Part shown: piece after piece, positions 39,387-51,535 of the stretch | Layout: every line of letters begins with the position of its first letter | Position numbering within the stretch: position 1 is the first letter of the stretch | Source: Lepisosteus oculatus | Lineage: Eukaryota; Chordata; Actinopteri; Semionotiformes; Lepisosteidae | Direction: 5' to 3' | Assembly: GCF_040954835.1 (NCBI RefSeq) | Contig: NC_090709.1 | Span: 39,610,975 to 39,674,974 of the forward strand | DNA length: 64,000 nt | Made by a program: the position numbers and the translations under genes | Notes under the pieces: generated by a model | Told to the model about the DNA's origin: nothing | The model's input: the letters and a program-made list of their open reading frames with translations, nothing else | Database searches by the model: none

Positions 39387-42300
39387 CTATCTCAGCACGG
39401 CCTTCTCTACGTACTGACAGAGACAGGGGGTGTTGGTCCTCCTGACGTGCAGGGGGCGCTCTTCGGAGGGCAGCCCGCGGGCCGCCAGGAGCCTCACGTA
39501 GACGGCGCCGTAGGTGAGCAGGAGGCGATGGGCCATCTCCTGCAGAGGGGCGGAGAATCGAGCAGATCGCGTGGGGGTATATCGGGTCTGCGGGTGCCGC
39601 CTGGCCCTCTCGCGCGAGAGAGGGAGGCAGCAGGGATGTACAGTATCCGAGAGGCCGGGGAGGGGTTCAGTCGCTGTGTCAGAGCGTCGGTGTGTAGGTC
39701 AGTGGGTGTCAGGCTACCGGCCACTGTGTCCGTTGATCGTCGCAGGGTCAGTGCGTGAGAGTGTCAGCCGGTCAGTGTGTCACAATGTCGCTGTGTCAGC
39801 GGGTGGGAGTGTCAGGATGTCAGCTGGTCAGAGTGGGAGAGTGTCAGTGTGTGAGAGTGTTGTCCCATCTCTCGGTCAGCACCAGTCTGTCCGCACACAG
39901 CGGTCAGTGTGGGAGAGTGTTGTCCCATCTCTCGGTCAGCACCAGTCCGTCCGCACACAGCGGTCAGTGTGTGAGAGTGTTGTCCCATCTCTCGGTCAGC
40001 ACCAGTCCGTCCGCGCACAGCGGTCAGTGTGTGAGAGTGTTGTCCCATCTCTCGGTCAGCACCAGTCCGTCCGCGCACAGCGGTCAGTGTGTGAGAGTGT
40101 TGTCCCATCTCTCGGTCAGCACCAGTCTGTCCGCGCACAGCGGTCAGTGTGTGAGGGTGTTGTCCCATCTCTCGGTCAGCACCAGTCTGTCCGCGCACAG
40201 CGGTCAGTGTGGGAGAGTGTTGTCCCATCTCTCGGTCAGCACCAGTCTGTCTGCACACAGAGGTCAGTGTGTGAGAGTGTTGTCCCATCTCTCGGTCAGC
40301 ACCAGTCTGTCCGCACACAGCGGTCAGTGTGTGAGGGTGTTGTCCCATCTCTCGGTCAGCACCAGTCTGTCCGCACACAGCGGTCAGTGTGTGAGGGTGT
40401 TGTCCCATCTCTCGGTCAGCACCAGTCTGTCCGCACACAGCGGTCAGTGTGTGAGGGTGTTGTCCCATCTCTCGGTCAGCACCAGTCTGTCCGCACACAG
40501 CGGTCAGTGTGTGAGGGTGTTGTCCCATCTCTCGGTCAGCACCAGTCTGTCCGCACACAGCGGTCAGTGTGTGAGGGTGTTGTCCCATCTCTCGGTCAGC
40601 ACCAGTCTGTCCGCACACAGCGGTCAGTGTGTGAGGGTGTTGTCCCATCTCTCGGTCAGCACCAGTCTGTCCGCACACAGCGGTCAGTGTGGGAGAGTGT
40701 TGTCCCATCTCTCGGTCAGCACCAGTCTGTCCGCACACAGCGGTCAGTGTGGGAGAGTGTTGTCCCATCTCTCGGTCAGCACCAGTCTGTCCGCACACAC
40801 AGCGGTCAGTGTGTGAGAGTGTTGTCCCATCTCTCGGTCAGCACCAGTCTGTCTGCACACAGCGGTCAGTGTGTGAGGGTGTTGTCCCATCTCTCGGTCA
40901 GCACACCCAGCGGTCAGTGGGCCGGACTCACCTCGGGGGTCCCCTCGGGCACCAGGCTGTAGCTCTTGCTCAGCTGGGGCTCCCTCTGCTGGCCGCGGGC
41001 GGAATCGCGGGCCGGCTCCTGCTCCCCTCCGCTCAGCAGCAGGGGGGTCTCCTCCGAATCCGCGGCCTCCGCCGACCCCTCGGGGTCGGGGGTCGCGACC
41101 TTCACGAGCAGCAGGAGGTGGGCGAGTCTCTGGTGCAGCTTGGACTGTAAGAGAGGGGAGGGGAGTTTGTGTTCACGGTCAGTATGGAGAATTCAACGGC
41201 AGGGATCGGGGGACAGGATGTTGAGGGTTCGAGTCTGCTCTGTCCACTGTGGCACCTAACGGCACCAGAATTGGCTCTGCATCCCTTCTGGAAGGAGAGA
41301 CCCCACTCTGGGCCAGCACAGCTGGGTGAGCTCCTCCAGTCAGGACAGGGGGCTCTGCTGTACACAGAGGGTGGTGGGGGTGGGGAACAAGCTGCCCAGC
41401 CCTGTGGTTGAAGCCGATACCCTGGCTTCTCTCCAGACACAGCTGGATGAGCTCCTCCAGTCAGGACAGGAGGCTCTGCTGTACACAGAGGGGGGTGGGG
41501 GTGGGGAACAAGCTGCCCAGCCCTGTGGTTGAAGCCGATACCCCGGCTTCTCTCCAGACACAGCTGGGTGAGCTCCTCCAGTCAGGACAGGAGGCTCTGC
41601 TGTACACAGAGGGGGGTGGGGGTGGGGAACAAGCTGCCCAGCCCTGTGGTTGAAGCCGATACCCTGGCTTCTCTCCAGACACAGCTGGGTGAGCTCCTCC
41701 AGTCAGGACAGGAGGCCCTGCTGTACACAGAGTGGGGTGGGGGTGGGGAACAGCTCCTCTCGGGGGCTGTGGGTTTGTGACCTGTCCTCCGCTCTCCTCG
41801 CTCAGGAGTGACGCTGGAGCTGGGAGTGATGTCGGTCTCCCTGGGGGCCCCCCTCGGCGCTGGACAGCGAGACCCACCTGCAGCTGAGCCCGGACGAAGC
41901 TCTGCTCCTCCAGCAGCTCGGTCAGCCTGGCCCGGCAGCCGGACAGGTCAAAGTGGACAAAGAGCAGCTGACCCAGTTAAGGAAAGGTGTGTGTGTGTGT
42001 GTAATTCAGTGTGTGGGGTTCAGTCTGTGGGTCTGTGTGTGATTCAGTCTGTGTGTTGGGGTGTGGTTCAGTGTGTATAATTCACTGGGTGCGGTTCGGG
42101 GGGGATGTATAATTTGGGGGGTGCGTTTCGGGGGGGGTGTATAATTCGGGGTGTGTGGTTCGGGAGCGGGGTGTATAATTCGGGGGGTGTATAATTCACT
42201 GGGTGTCAGGGTGTGGTTCAGTGTGTATAATTCGGGGGGTGTGGTCCGGGAGGGGTGTATAATTCGGGGGGTGTGGTCCGGGAGGGGTGTATAATTCGGG

Positions 42301-45300
42301 GCGTGCGGTTCAGGGGGGTGTATAATTCGGGGCGTGTGGTCCGGGAGGGGTGTATAATTCGGGGCGTGCGGTTCGGGGGGGTGTATAATTCGGGGGGTGT
42401 GGTCCGGGAGGGGTGTATAATTCGGGGCGTGCGGTTCAGGGGGGTGTATAATTCGGGGTGTGTGGTCCGGGAGGGGTGTATAATTCGGGGCGTGCGGTTC
42501 GGGGGGGTGTATAATTCGGGGGGTGCGGTCCGGGAGGGGTGTATAATTCGGGGGGTGTGGTCCGGGAGGGGTGTATAATTCGGGGTGTGTGGTCCGGGAG
42601 GGGTGTATAATTCGGGGTGTGCGGTTCGGGAGGGGTGTATAATTCGGGGTGTGCGGTTCGGGGGGGGTGTATAATTCGGGGTGTGTGGTTCGGGGGGGTG
42701 TATAATTCGGGGCGTGCGGTTCGGGGGGGGTGTATAATTTGGGGTGTGTGGTCCGGGAGGGGTGTATAATTCGGGGTGTGTGGTTCGGGGGGGGTGTATA
42801 ATTCGGGGGGTGCGGTCCGGGAGGGGTGTATAATTCGGGGGGTGTGGTTCGGGGGGGTGTATAATTCGGGGGGTGTGGTCCGGGAGGGGTGTATAATTCG
42901 GGGGGTGCAGTTCGGGGGGGTGTCGGTGAAGGATACTTGATGGAGGCTGGAGCAGTTCTGCACCGTGTCCCAGACTCCAGTCAGGAGCTCGTGTTGGCTC
43001 AGCACCTCGTTGGCCTGGATCAGCCTCACGTCAGTGTTCATGTTGATCTGGGAGAGAGAACGAGCGGTCTCTGAGTCTCGGGGTACGGGGGTATCCCTCG
43101 GCCCCGGGGATAGGGACTGACCTTCCTGTTGTTTTGACCGAGGATGAGGAGGACCAGTGAGGTGAGCAGGACAGCCAGGACACTGACCGACAGGCAGAAC
43201 AGCCAGAATCTCCTCTCCACCAAGCTGCTGAGGTACAGATGGAGCGAGGAGTAGAGGCCACACCAGATCACCATGTACACAGCCTGGGGAGAGAGAGAGA
43301 CACCAGATCACCATGTACACAGCCTGGAGAGAGACACACCAGATCACCATGTACACAGCCTGGAGAGAGACACACTAGATCACCATGTACACAGCCTGGA
43401 GAGAGACACACTAGATCACCATGTACACAGCCTGGGGAGAGAGAGAGAGACACCAGATCACCATGTACACAGCCTGGAGAGAGACACACCAGATCACCAT
43501 GTACACAGCCTGGGGAGAGAGAGAGAGAGACACCAGATCACCATGTACACAGCCTGGAGAGAGACACACAGACACCAGATCACCATGTACACAGCCTGGG
43601 GAGAGACACACAGACACCAGATCACCACGTACACAGCCTGGAGAGAGACACACAGACACCAGATCACCACGTACACAGCCTGGAGAGAGACACAGACACC
43701 AGATCACCATGTACACAGCCTGGAGAGAGACACAGACACCAGATCACCACGCACACAGCCTGGCGAGAGACACACAGACACCAGATCACCACGTACACAG
43801 CCTGGAGAGAGACACACAGACACCAGATCACCACGTACACAGCCTGGAGAGAGACACACAGACACCAGATCACCATGTACACAGCCTGGAGAGAGACACA
43901 CAGACACCAGATCACCATGTACACAGCCTGGAGAGAGAGAGAGACCAGATCACCATGTACACAGCCTGGAGAGAGAGAGAGACCAGATCACCATGTACAC
44001 AGCCTGGAGAGAGAGAGAGACCAGATCACCATGTACACAGCCTGGAGAGAGACACACAGACACCAGATCACCATGTACACAGCCTGGAGAGAGACACACA
44101 GACACCAGATCACCATGTACACAGCCTGGGGAGAGACACACAGACACCAGATCACCACGTACACAGCCTGGAGAGAGACACACAGACACCAGATCACCAC
44201 GTACACAGCCTGGAGAGAGACACAGACACCAGATCACCATGTACACAGCCTGGAGAGAGACACAGACACCAGATCACCACGCACACAGCCTGGCGAGAGA
44301 CACACAGACACCAGATCACCACGTACACAGCCTGGAGAGAGACACACAGACACCAGATCACCACGTACACAGCCTGGAGAGAGACACACAGACACCAGAT
44401 CACCATGTACACAGCCTGGAGAGAGACACACAGACACCAGATCACCATGTACACAGCCTGGAGAGAGAGAGAGACCAGATCACCATGTACACAGCCTGGA
44501 GAGAGAGAGAGACCAGATCACCATGTACACAGCCTGGAGAGAGAGAGAGACCAGATCACCATGTACACAGCCTGGAGAGAGACACACAGACACCAGATCA
44601 CCATGTACACAGCCTGGAGAGAGACACACAGACACCAGATCACCATGTACACAGCCTGGAGAGAGACACACAGACACCAGATCACCATGTACACAGCCTG
44701 GAGAGAGACACACAGACACCAGATCACCATGTACACAGCCTGGAGAGAGACACACAGACACCAGATCACCATGTACACAGCCTGGAGAGAGACACACAGA
44801 CACCAGATCACCATGTACACAGCCTGGAGAGAGACGCACAGACACCAGATCACCATGTACACAGCCTGGAGAGAGACACACAGACACCAGATCACCATGT
44901 ACACAGCCTGGAGAGAGACACACAGACACCAGATCACCATGTACACAGCCTGGAGAGAGACACACAGACACCAGATCACCATGTACACAGCCTGGAGAGA
45001 GACACACCAGATCACCATGTACACAGCCTGGGGAGAGAGAGACACCAGATCACCATGTACACAGCCTGGGGAGAGAGAGACACCAGATCACCATGTACAC
45101 AGCCTGGAGAGAGAGAGACACCAGATCACCATGTACACAGCCTGGAGAGAGACACACAGACACCAGATCACCACGTACACAGCCTGGAGAGAGACACACA
45201 GACACCAGATCACCACGCACACAGCCTGGAGAGAGACACACAGACACCAGATCACCACGCACACAGCCTGGAGAGAGACACACAGACACCAGATCACCAT

Positions 45301-48181
45301 GTACACAGCCTGGAGAGAGACACACAGACACCAGATCACCATGTACACAGCCTGGAGAGAGACACACAGACACCAGATCACCACGCGCACAGCCTGGGGA
45401 ACAGGGAGAGAAGTCCAGTTCGGAGTGACTCACTGGGGCCAGGAAGAGTTGGAAGAGGGTGGAGTTGAACAGGAGGTAGCGTCTGATCGAAGGGCTGTCC
45501 AGGGCGTTCAGGAAGGGTCGGTCGAATTCCTGGACCGGGATCTGGAATATACTCCTATTGTAACAGACTGTTCTACTGGACTGGGACTGGAGCTCCTATT
45601 GTAACAGACTGTTCTACTGGACTGGGACTGGAGCTCCTATTGTAACAGACTGGTCTACTGGACTGGGACTGGAGCTCCTATTGTAACAGACTGGTCTACT
45701 GCACTGGGACTGGAGCTCCTATTGTAACAGACTGTTCTACTGGACTGGGACTGGAGCTCCTATTGTAACAGGACTGTTCTACTGCACTGGGACTGGAGCT
45801 CCTATTGTAACAGACTGTTCTACTGCACTGGGACTGGAGCTCCTATTGTAACAGACTGTTCTACTGCACTGGGACTGGAGCTCCTATTGTAACAGACTGT
45901 TCTACTGCACTGGGACTGGAGCTCCTATTGTAACAGACTGGTCTACTGGACTGGGACTGGAGCTCCTATTGTAACAGACTGGTCTACTGCACTGGGACTG
46001 GAGCTCCTATTGTAACAGGACTGTTCTACTGGACTGGGACTGGAGCTCCTATTGTAACAGACTGGTCTACTGGACTGGGACTGGAGCTCCTATTGTAACA
46101 GGACTGTTCTACTGCACTGGGACTGGAGCTCCTATTGTAACAGGACTGTTCTACTGCACTGGGACTGGAGCTCCTATTGTAACAGACTGGTCTACTGCAC
46201 TGGGACTGGAGCTCCTATTGTAACAGACTGTTCTACTGCACTGGGACTGGAGCTCCTATTGTAACAGACTGTTCTACTGGACTGGGACTGGAGCTCCTAT
46301 TGTAACAGGACTGTTCTACTGGACTGGGACTGGAGCTCCTATTGTAACAGACTGTTCTACTGCACTGGGACTGGAGCTCCTATTGTAACAGACTGGTCTA
46401 CTGGACTGGGACTGGAGCTCCTACTGTAACAGACTGTTCTACTGCACTGGGACTGGAGCTCCTATTGTAACAGGACTGTTCTACTGCACTGGGACTTGAG
46501 CTCCTATTGTAACAGACTGTTCTACTGGACTGGGACTGGAGCTCCTATTGTAACAGGACTGTTCTACTGCACTGGGACTGGAGCTCCTATTGTAACAGAC
46601 TGGTCTACTGGACAGGGACTGGAGCTCCTATTGTAACAGACTGTTCTACTGCACTGGGACTGGAGCTCCTATTGTAACAGACTGTTCTACTGCACTGGGA
46701 CTGGAGCTCCTATTGTAACAGACTGGTCTACTGCACTGGGACTGGAGCTCCTATTGTAACAGGACTGTTCTACTGCACTGGGACTGGAGCTCCTATTGTA
46801 ACAGACTGTTCTACTGCACTGGGACTGGAGCTCCTATTGTAACAGACTGGTCTACTGCACTGGGACTGGAGCTCCTATTGTAACAGACTGGTCTACTGCA
46901 CTAGAAAATTAGCTGGTCCAGAGAATTGCAATGATACATTCATTATCTATAACATATAATTATTATTATTAGTGAACACAGTGCCAGTGCAGTGTGAGAA
47001 TGCGTCCACAGGAGGGCGACAAATCCTACATTTTATGGCACACTCGAAATAAACTCCTTCGTCTTGCAGTACCGGGCGGCGAACACCAGGTGGCGGTGGC
47101 GGGCCTGCGCGGGGCTCACCTGAACACCCTTCGCGGCCAGCAGGTCTCTGCACAGAGCCAGGTCGAAGCGAGGGGCCCAGGGGCAGGTGGACGGGCAGGC
47201 CAGCAGCACCTGGCCGTTGCTCCGGGCTGTGGGGGCGGGACAGGCCGGAGGGAGGAGGTCAGGCCGAGCGCGGGTCCGAGGTGAGAGAGAAGGAGCGCCG
47301 AGTGACCGATCGGGCTACTTCTGCAGCTGGTGCTGCTCTGGGTACGATCCCTTCCTGCTGCAGCCAGGGCTGGGCTAGATCACAGGCGGGTGCCCGAAGA
47401 GGCTGGGCAGCCTGTTCCCCACCCCCACCCCCACCCCCCTCTGTGTACAGAAGAGCCTCCTGTCCTGACTGGAGGAGCTCACCCAGCTGTGTCTGGAGAG
47501 GAGCCAGGGTATCGGCTTCAACCACAGGGCTGGGCAGCTTGTTCCCCACCCCCACCCCCCTCTGTGTACAGAAGAGCCTCCTGTCCTGACTGGAGGAGCT
47601 CACCCAGCTGTGTCTGGAGAGAAGCCAGGGTATCGGCTTCAACCACAGGGCTGGGCAGCTTGTTCCCCACCCCCACCCCCCTCTGTGTACAGCAGAGCCT
47701 CCTGTCCTGACTGGAGGAGCTCACCCAGCTGTGTCTGGAGAGAAGCCAGGGTATCGGCTTCAACCACAGGGCTGGGCAGCCTGTTCCCCACCCCCACCCC
47801 CCTCTGTGTACAGTAGAGCCCCCTGTCCTGACTGGAGGAGCTCACCCAGCTGTGTCTGGAGAGGAGCCAGGGTATCGGCTTCAACCACAGGGCTGGGCAG
47901 CCTGTTCCCCACCCCCACCCCCCTCTGTGTACAGTAGAGCCCCCTGTCCTGACTGAGGGACTGAGTGCTGCTCCTCTTTCCCCTAGTCCTGCTGATACCA
48001 CTGTCCTGGCGCTTATATAACCGAGGATGATGAGGGCGACGAAGGCGGTTGTCTTACCGTTGGCGTGCAGGTGGGTCCCGCTGCCCTCGGACCGGTTGTC
48101 GGAGGCCGCGGGCCCCTCGGCCCTCACCGAGATGACCACCCCGTCGGCTGGCCTCTCCGGCTGACCGGGGCTCTCGGCCAT
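39387..48181 (-). CDS. tmem268: TMEM268-like two-pass membrane protein
   Basis: Full-length TMEM268 family member. Coding exons: 48181-48058, 47226-47120, 45541-45434, 43283-43122, 43047-42937, 41967-41878, 41144-40932, 39539-39387 (TAG at 39387-39389). Phases close; about 355 aa (human about 342). Family landmarks: NGQVLL near residue 47, F-D-L then IRRYLLFNS before the membrane, two hydrophobic helices (about 104-130 and 140-162), NTDVRLIQAN, LLTGVWDTVQ, LLFVHFDL, an acidic EETPLLL segment, SYSLVPEGTPEEMAHRLL, YVRLL and a C-terminal TNTPCLCQ. An acceptor (GGTCTTTCAG) just upstream of the ATG points to a non-coding first exon further right. Human TMEM268 lies on 9q32 in the MHC paralogon, so this copy next to MHC class III genes may be an ohnolog. 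The gene symbol names the family; orthology versus paralogy is unresolved. The function of the family is poorly known. Confidence 0.9.
39841..40920. repeat. 60-bp minisatellite, about 18 copies
   Basis: Unit exactly 60 bp: CGGTCAGTGTGTGAGAGTGT + TGTCCCATCTCTCGGTCAGC + ACCAGTCTGTCCGCACACAG. 60 bp = 20 codons, so several 300-480 codon frames result. Last intron of the TMEM268-like gene. Confidence 0.97.
41200..41322 (+). mobile_element. Possible tRNA-derived SINE fragment
   Basis: Contains GAGGGTTCGAGTCTGCTCTG (B-box-like) followed by a unique body, directly before a run of LINE-tail units. Low confidence; family unknown. Confidence 0.35.
41323..41757 (+). mobile_element. LINE-tail-derived 121-bp unit, about 3.6 tandem copies
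   Basis: Opposite orientation to most other copies. The plus strand reads [20 protein letters not shown]. Antisense in the TMEM268-like intron between exons 6 and 7. Confidence 0.8.
42060..42935. repeat. 29-32 bp minisatellite, about 29 copies
   Basis: Unit: GTGTATAATTCGGGGGGTGT + GGTCCGGGAGGG, with G-run variants. Reaches the exon 5 donor (42936) of the TMEM268-like gene. Confidence 0.94.
43284..45410 (-). repeat. 2.1-kb array of about 50 copies of the TMEM268-like exon 4 acceptor
   Basis: On the gene strand the usual 42-bp unit is CTCTCTCCAG + GCTGTGTACATGGTGATCTG + GTGTCTGTGTGT: a pyrimidine tract and AG followed by the first 22-24 nt of exon 4, whose true start is 43283. Units of about 34 bp (GAGAGAGAC variants) also occur. 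Segments near 43599-44128 and 44129-44570 repeat with a 530-bp period, a higher-order duplication. Long open frames come from the unit being 14 codons. Confidence 0.95.
45548..46905. repeat. 41-bp minisatellite, about 33 copies
   Basis: Unit: ACTGTTCTACTGCACTGGGA + CTGGAGCTCCTATTGTAACA + G. It extends to within a few bases of the TMEM268-like exon 3 acceptor: the intron end CAATAGGAG continues the unit before diverging to TATATTCCAG. Confidence 0.95.
47400..47960 (-). mobile_element. LINE-tail-derived 121-bp unit, about 4.6 tandem copies
   Basis: Longest minus-orientation run of the dispersed unit, in TMEM268-like intron 1, sense to the gene. Units are nearly identical, so the amplification is recent. 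Confidence 0.8.
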
Positions 48182-48284
48182 CGGCCCTGAAAGACCAGCC
48201 GGGTTCTTAACGAGGCTTAACGAGCGACAACTTTCTGTCTCCCTGTGGCACTTGAAAAGGCACTGCGCCCCTCAGGGTCCCCCA

Positions 48285-48615
48285 CCCCCCCCCTCTGTGT
48301 ACAGCAGAGCCTCCTGTCCTGACTGGAGGAGCTCACCCAGCTGTGTCTGGAGAGAAGCCAGGGTATCGGCTTCAACCACAGGGCTGGGCAGCCTGTTCCC
48401 CACCCCCACCCCCCTCTGTGTACAGTAGAGCCTCCTGTCCTGACTGGAGGAGCTCACCCAGCTGTGTCTGGAGAGAAGCCAGGGTATCGGCTTCAACCAC
48501 AGGGCTGGGCAGCTTGTTCCCCACCCCCACCCCCCTCTGTGTACAGTAGAGCCTCCTGTCCTGACTGGAGGAGCTCACCCAGCTTGTTCCCCACCCCCAC
48601 CCCCCTCTGTGTACA
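48285..48615 (-). mobile_element. LINE-tail-derived 121-bp unit, about 2.6 copies
   Basis: Run of units upstream of the TMEM268-like start codon, ending with a truncated unit in which CTCACCCAGC joins directly to TTGTTCCCCACC. Confidence 0.8.
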
Positions 48616-49404
48616 GAATAACGAGTTGCCCAAGACTGAAAACGCGACTTTCGTAGCGTCGCCCGCTACGAAAGCAGAATTTCCCGACGGACGGTCCTGC
48701 GCCTTTAAACTCCGTTTCCCGACGGTCCGATCCGAGCAGAGGCGGCAGCGATGGCGGTGCCCTCTTCTCCCGGGCAGTGCGAGCCGCGCGCCACGTCGTG
48801 TGTCTTTTTAACGAGATCGCGGTGCGAGGGGGCTGAAACAGCGGAAACAAAAACCGAACCAAAACGAAACAAAAAAAAAAAGAAACGGAGACGCAGCGTT
48901 TCGACCCCGTTTCCGGGTCGAGAAGCGCGGAGTCCCCGGCGCCGCCTGGCGGCCGCGGGCGGTAGCGGCACCCCGCCCGGCCTGCAGGTGCAGCAGCAGC
49001 ACCAGCAGACACTGGGGTGGAGCTGCTTCTTCGAACTGGCCATCGCAACTTCCGCTTGTGACCTGGGGGGGGCCGGAAACCGCCGGGCTCGCCGAGGGGC
49101 GGGCCAGCGGGGTGTGTGTGCTGTGTGTGTGTTGTGTGTGTATGCGCAGCGAGCCGGGTCGTCAGCTCGGAAGCAGAAGCGCTGTGCTGCTCTGCCCGCG
49201 GCGAGTTTCACTTCTGCAGCTGAGTCAGGCTCCGGCTGCAAGTGGCGATCGCGTCTCTTTTTATTGTTGATCTGGTTTATTTTTGCGCGCACCTGCAGAG
49301 CGGAGGGGGGGGTTGAGCTGGGTCGTCGGTAGCCAGCTGATCCGTCCGAGCCGTCTGCCCCCGGCTGTTTCCACAGCGAGGCCGGGCTTCCGACTTTAAA
49401 TAAC
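48616..49404 (-). promoter_or_regulatory. CpG-rich promoter-like region upstream of TMEM268-like gene
   Basis: Unique CpG-rich sequence. A minus-strand GCTCTGCAG/GTGCGC near 49290 would be a suitable donor for a non-coding first exon joining the acceptor near 48188. The inference is from position and composition; no TSS motif is decisive. Confidence 0.4.
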
Positions 49405-49600
49405 GAGGCTGGGCGGCTTGTTCCCCACCCCCACCCCCCTCTGTGTACAGAAGAGCCTCCTGTCCTGACTGGAGGAGCTCACCCAGCTGTGTCTGGAGAG
49501 AAGCCGGGGTATTGGCTTCAACCACAGGGCTGGGCAGCCTGTTCCCCACCCCCACCCCCCTCTGCGTACAGTAGAGCCTCCTGTCCTGCCTGGAGCTGTG
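49405..49600 (-). mobile_element. LINE-tail-derived 121-bp unit, about 1.5 copies
   Basis: One complete and one partial copy, the second degenerating into CTGGAGCTGTGTCTGGACAG. Confidence 0.75.
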
Positions 49601-49774
49601 TCTGGACAGGACAGGCAGGTATTGGACCGCAGTGTTTGGGGGTGACAGCTTGACGAGCTGTGTCGGGCGGTGCAGTACGTACCCCAAGGCGCAGCGCAGT
49701 GTGGAGGGGCAGTATCCGGGCCGCGGGCAGCGTGGGGGTCCCGTCCTGCACAGAAGCCAATACTCGTGTGGGCT

Positions 49775-50340
49775 TGTGCTCTCTCTCTTTCTCTCTCTCT
49801 CTCTCACTCTCTCACTCCTCCTTCTGTCCCTTTGCCCCTGTCTCCCGGTCTCTCTCTCTCCTCTCTGCCCCTGTCTCCCGGTCTCTCTCTCTCCTCTCTG
49901 CCCCTGTCTCCCGGTCTCTCTCTCTCCTCTCTGCCCCTGTCTCCCGGTCTCTCTCTCTCTCTCTCCTCTCTGCCCCTGTCTCCCGGTCTCTCTCTCTCCT
50001 CTCTGCCCCTGTCTCCCGGTCTCTCTCTCTCTCCTCTCTGCCCCTGTCTCCCGGTCTCTCTCTCTCTCCTCTCTGCCCCTGTCTCCCGGTCTCTCTCTCT
50101 CTCCTCTCTGCCCCTGTCTCCCGGTCTCTCTCTCTCTCCTCTCTGCCCCTGTCTCCCGGTCTCTCTCTCTCTCCTCTCTGCCCCTGTCTCCCGGTCTCTC
50201 TCTCTCTCTCTCTCCTCTCTGCCCCTGTCTCCCGGTCTCTCTCTCTCTCCTCTCTGCCCCTGTCTCCCGGTCTCTCTCTCTCTCCTCTCTGCCCCTGTCT
50301 CCCGGTCTCTCTCTCTCTCCTCTCTGCCCCTGTGTCTGTG
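49775..50340. repeat. 31-bp CT-rich minisatellite, about 17 copies
   Basis: Unit: CTCTGCCCCTGTCTCCCGGT + CTCTCTCTCTC. All frames open; no gene. Confidence 0.95.
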
Positions 50341-50509
50341 TGCCTGCTCTGTTGCGCAGGGTGCTCTCTGTGTGTCTGTGCTCACGCTCTCTGCCTCAGT
50401 TTCACACTCTCTAACAGGAAGTGGGCGGGAACAAGGACACGAGACCCTCCGCGTCCCCGGTTGGCTCCTGTACGAGGATCTGGGTGCTGTAAGTCACTGA
50501 ACACTCCAG

Positions 50510-50985
50510 TTAACACCTTAACACTGCACTGAGAGAGAGAGGGGTTCATACACACACACTGACTGGACACTCCAGTACATGAACACTGCACTGAGAGAGA
50601 GAGGGGTTCATACACACACACTGACTGGACACTCCAGTACATGAACACTGCACTGAGAGAGAGAGAGGGGTTCATACACACACACTGACTGGACACTCCA
50701 GTACATGAACACTGCACTGAGAGAGAGAGGGGTTCACACACACACCCTGACTGGACACTCCAGTACATGAACACTGCACTGAGAGAGAGAGGGGTTCATA
50801 CAGACACCCTGACTGGACACTCCAGGACATGAACACTGCACTGAGAGAGAGAGGGGTTCACACACACACACTGACTGGACACTCCAGTACATGAACACTA
50901 CACTGAGAGAGAGAGGGGTTCATACACACACACTGACTGGACACCCCAGTACATGAACACTGCACTGAGAGAGAGGGGGGTTAAT
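50510..50985. repeat. 58-60 bp minisatellite, about 8 copies
   Basis: Unit: GACTGGACACTCCAGTACAT + GAACACTGCACTGAGAGAGA + GAGGGGTTCATACACACACACT. Confidence 0.94.
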
Positions 50986-51535
50986 ATTGAAGAGAAAGAG
51001 GGAGACAGTGTCAGACCGTGTGACTGAGCTCAGACATTGCACATGACTGCCGGAATGCTGCACGCCGCACAGCTCAGATTGTGTGAGGTTGTGAGAGGAC
51101 AGAGAGGACTCCCTGTGTGTCTGTGTGTGGCCAGTGCGTCTGGAGATGACGACAACACCACCACAGGAACGACAGCAGCTGCCGGTGCAATGCCGATGAG
51201 CTCTGGGGGTGTGTGGGTCAGTGTTCCCCCTTGCAGCTGGGGCAGTTCTCTGGGGTAATTCATCCTGCCTGCTCACCTTAGCTCCTCCTCCCAGCTGCAG
51301 AGAGAGGGCAGGTCCGTCGAGCACCGGTGAAGCAGAACCGGCCCGGTTTGACTGCGGTGTAGAAGACCGACTGTTGTGCAGCAGGAGGAGTCTGATTTCA
51401 GAGAGACTCTTCCCACACCGGAGACCGACGTCAGGTTCTGCTGGTGTAGCAGCATCAACACACACACACACAGAGAGAGAGATAGAGAGGGGCTGAGCTT
51501 TGTCACAGCGCTGTGGGCAGAGAGAGTCACACACA
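50985..51535. other. Unique sequence, no gene recognised
   Basis: About 550 bp of non-repetitive sequence between two arrays. Open frames exist on both strands but show no family motif and no paired splice sites I trust. Confidence 0.3.

Noticed and set aside
39514-40962. Frames of 328-482 codons in the 60-bp array
   Set aside because: The repeat length is a multiple of 3, so frames stay open by construction; they lie in an intron and have no domain.
43239-45604. Three overlapping plus-strand frames of about 730 codons
   Set aside because: Products of a 42-bp (14-codon) repeat with no stop; the real signal is on the minus strand as exon 4 acceptor copies.
48705-49332. Overlapping 190-codon frames on both strands in the CpG-rich region
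   Set aside because: GC-rich sequence gives long frames by chance; they contain homopolymer stretches (poly-Lys/poly-Phe) and no domain. Better explained as promoter and first-exon sequence.
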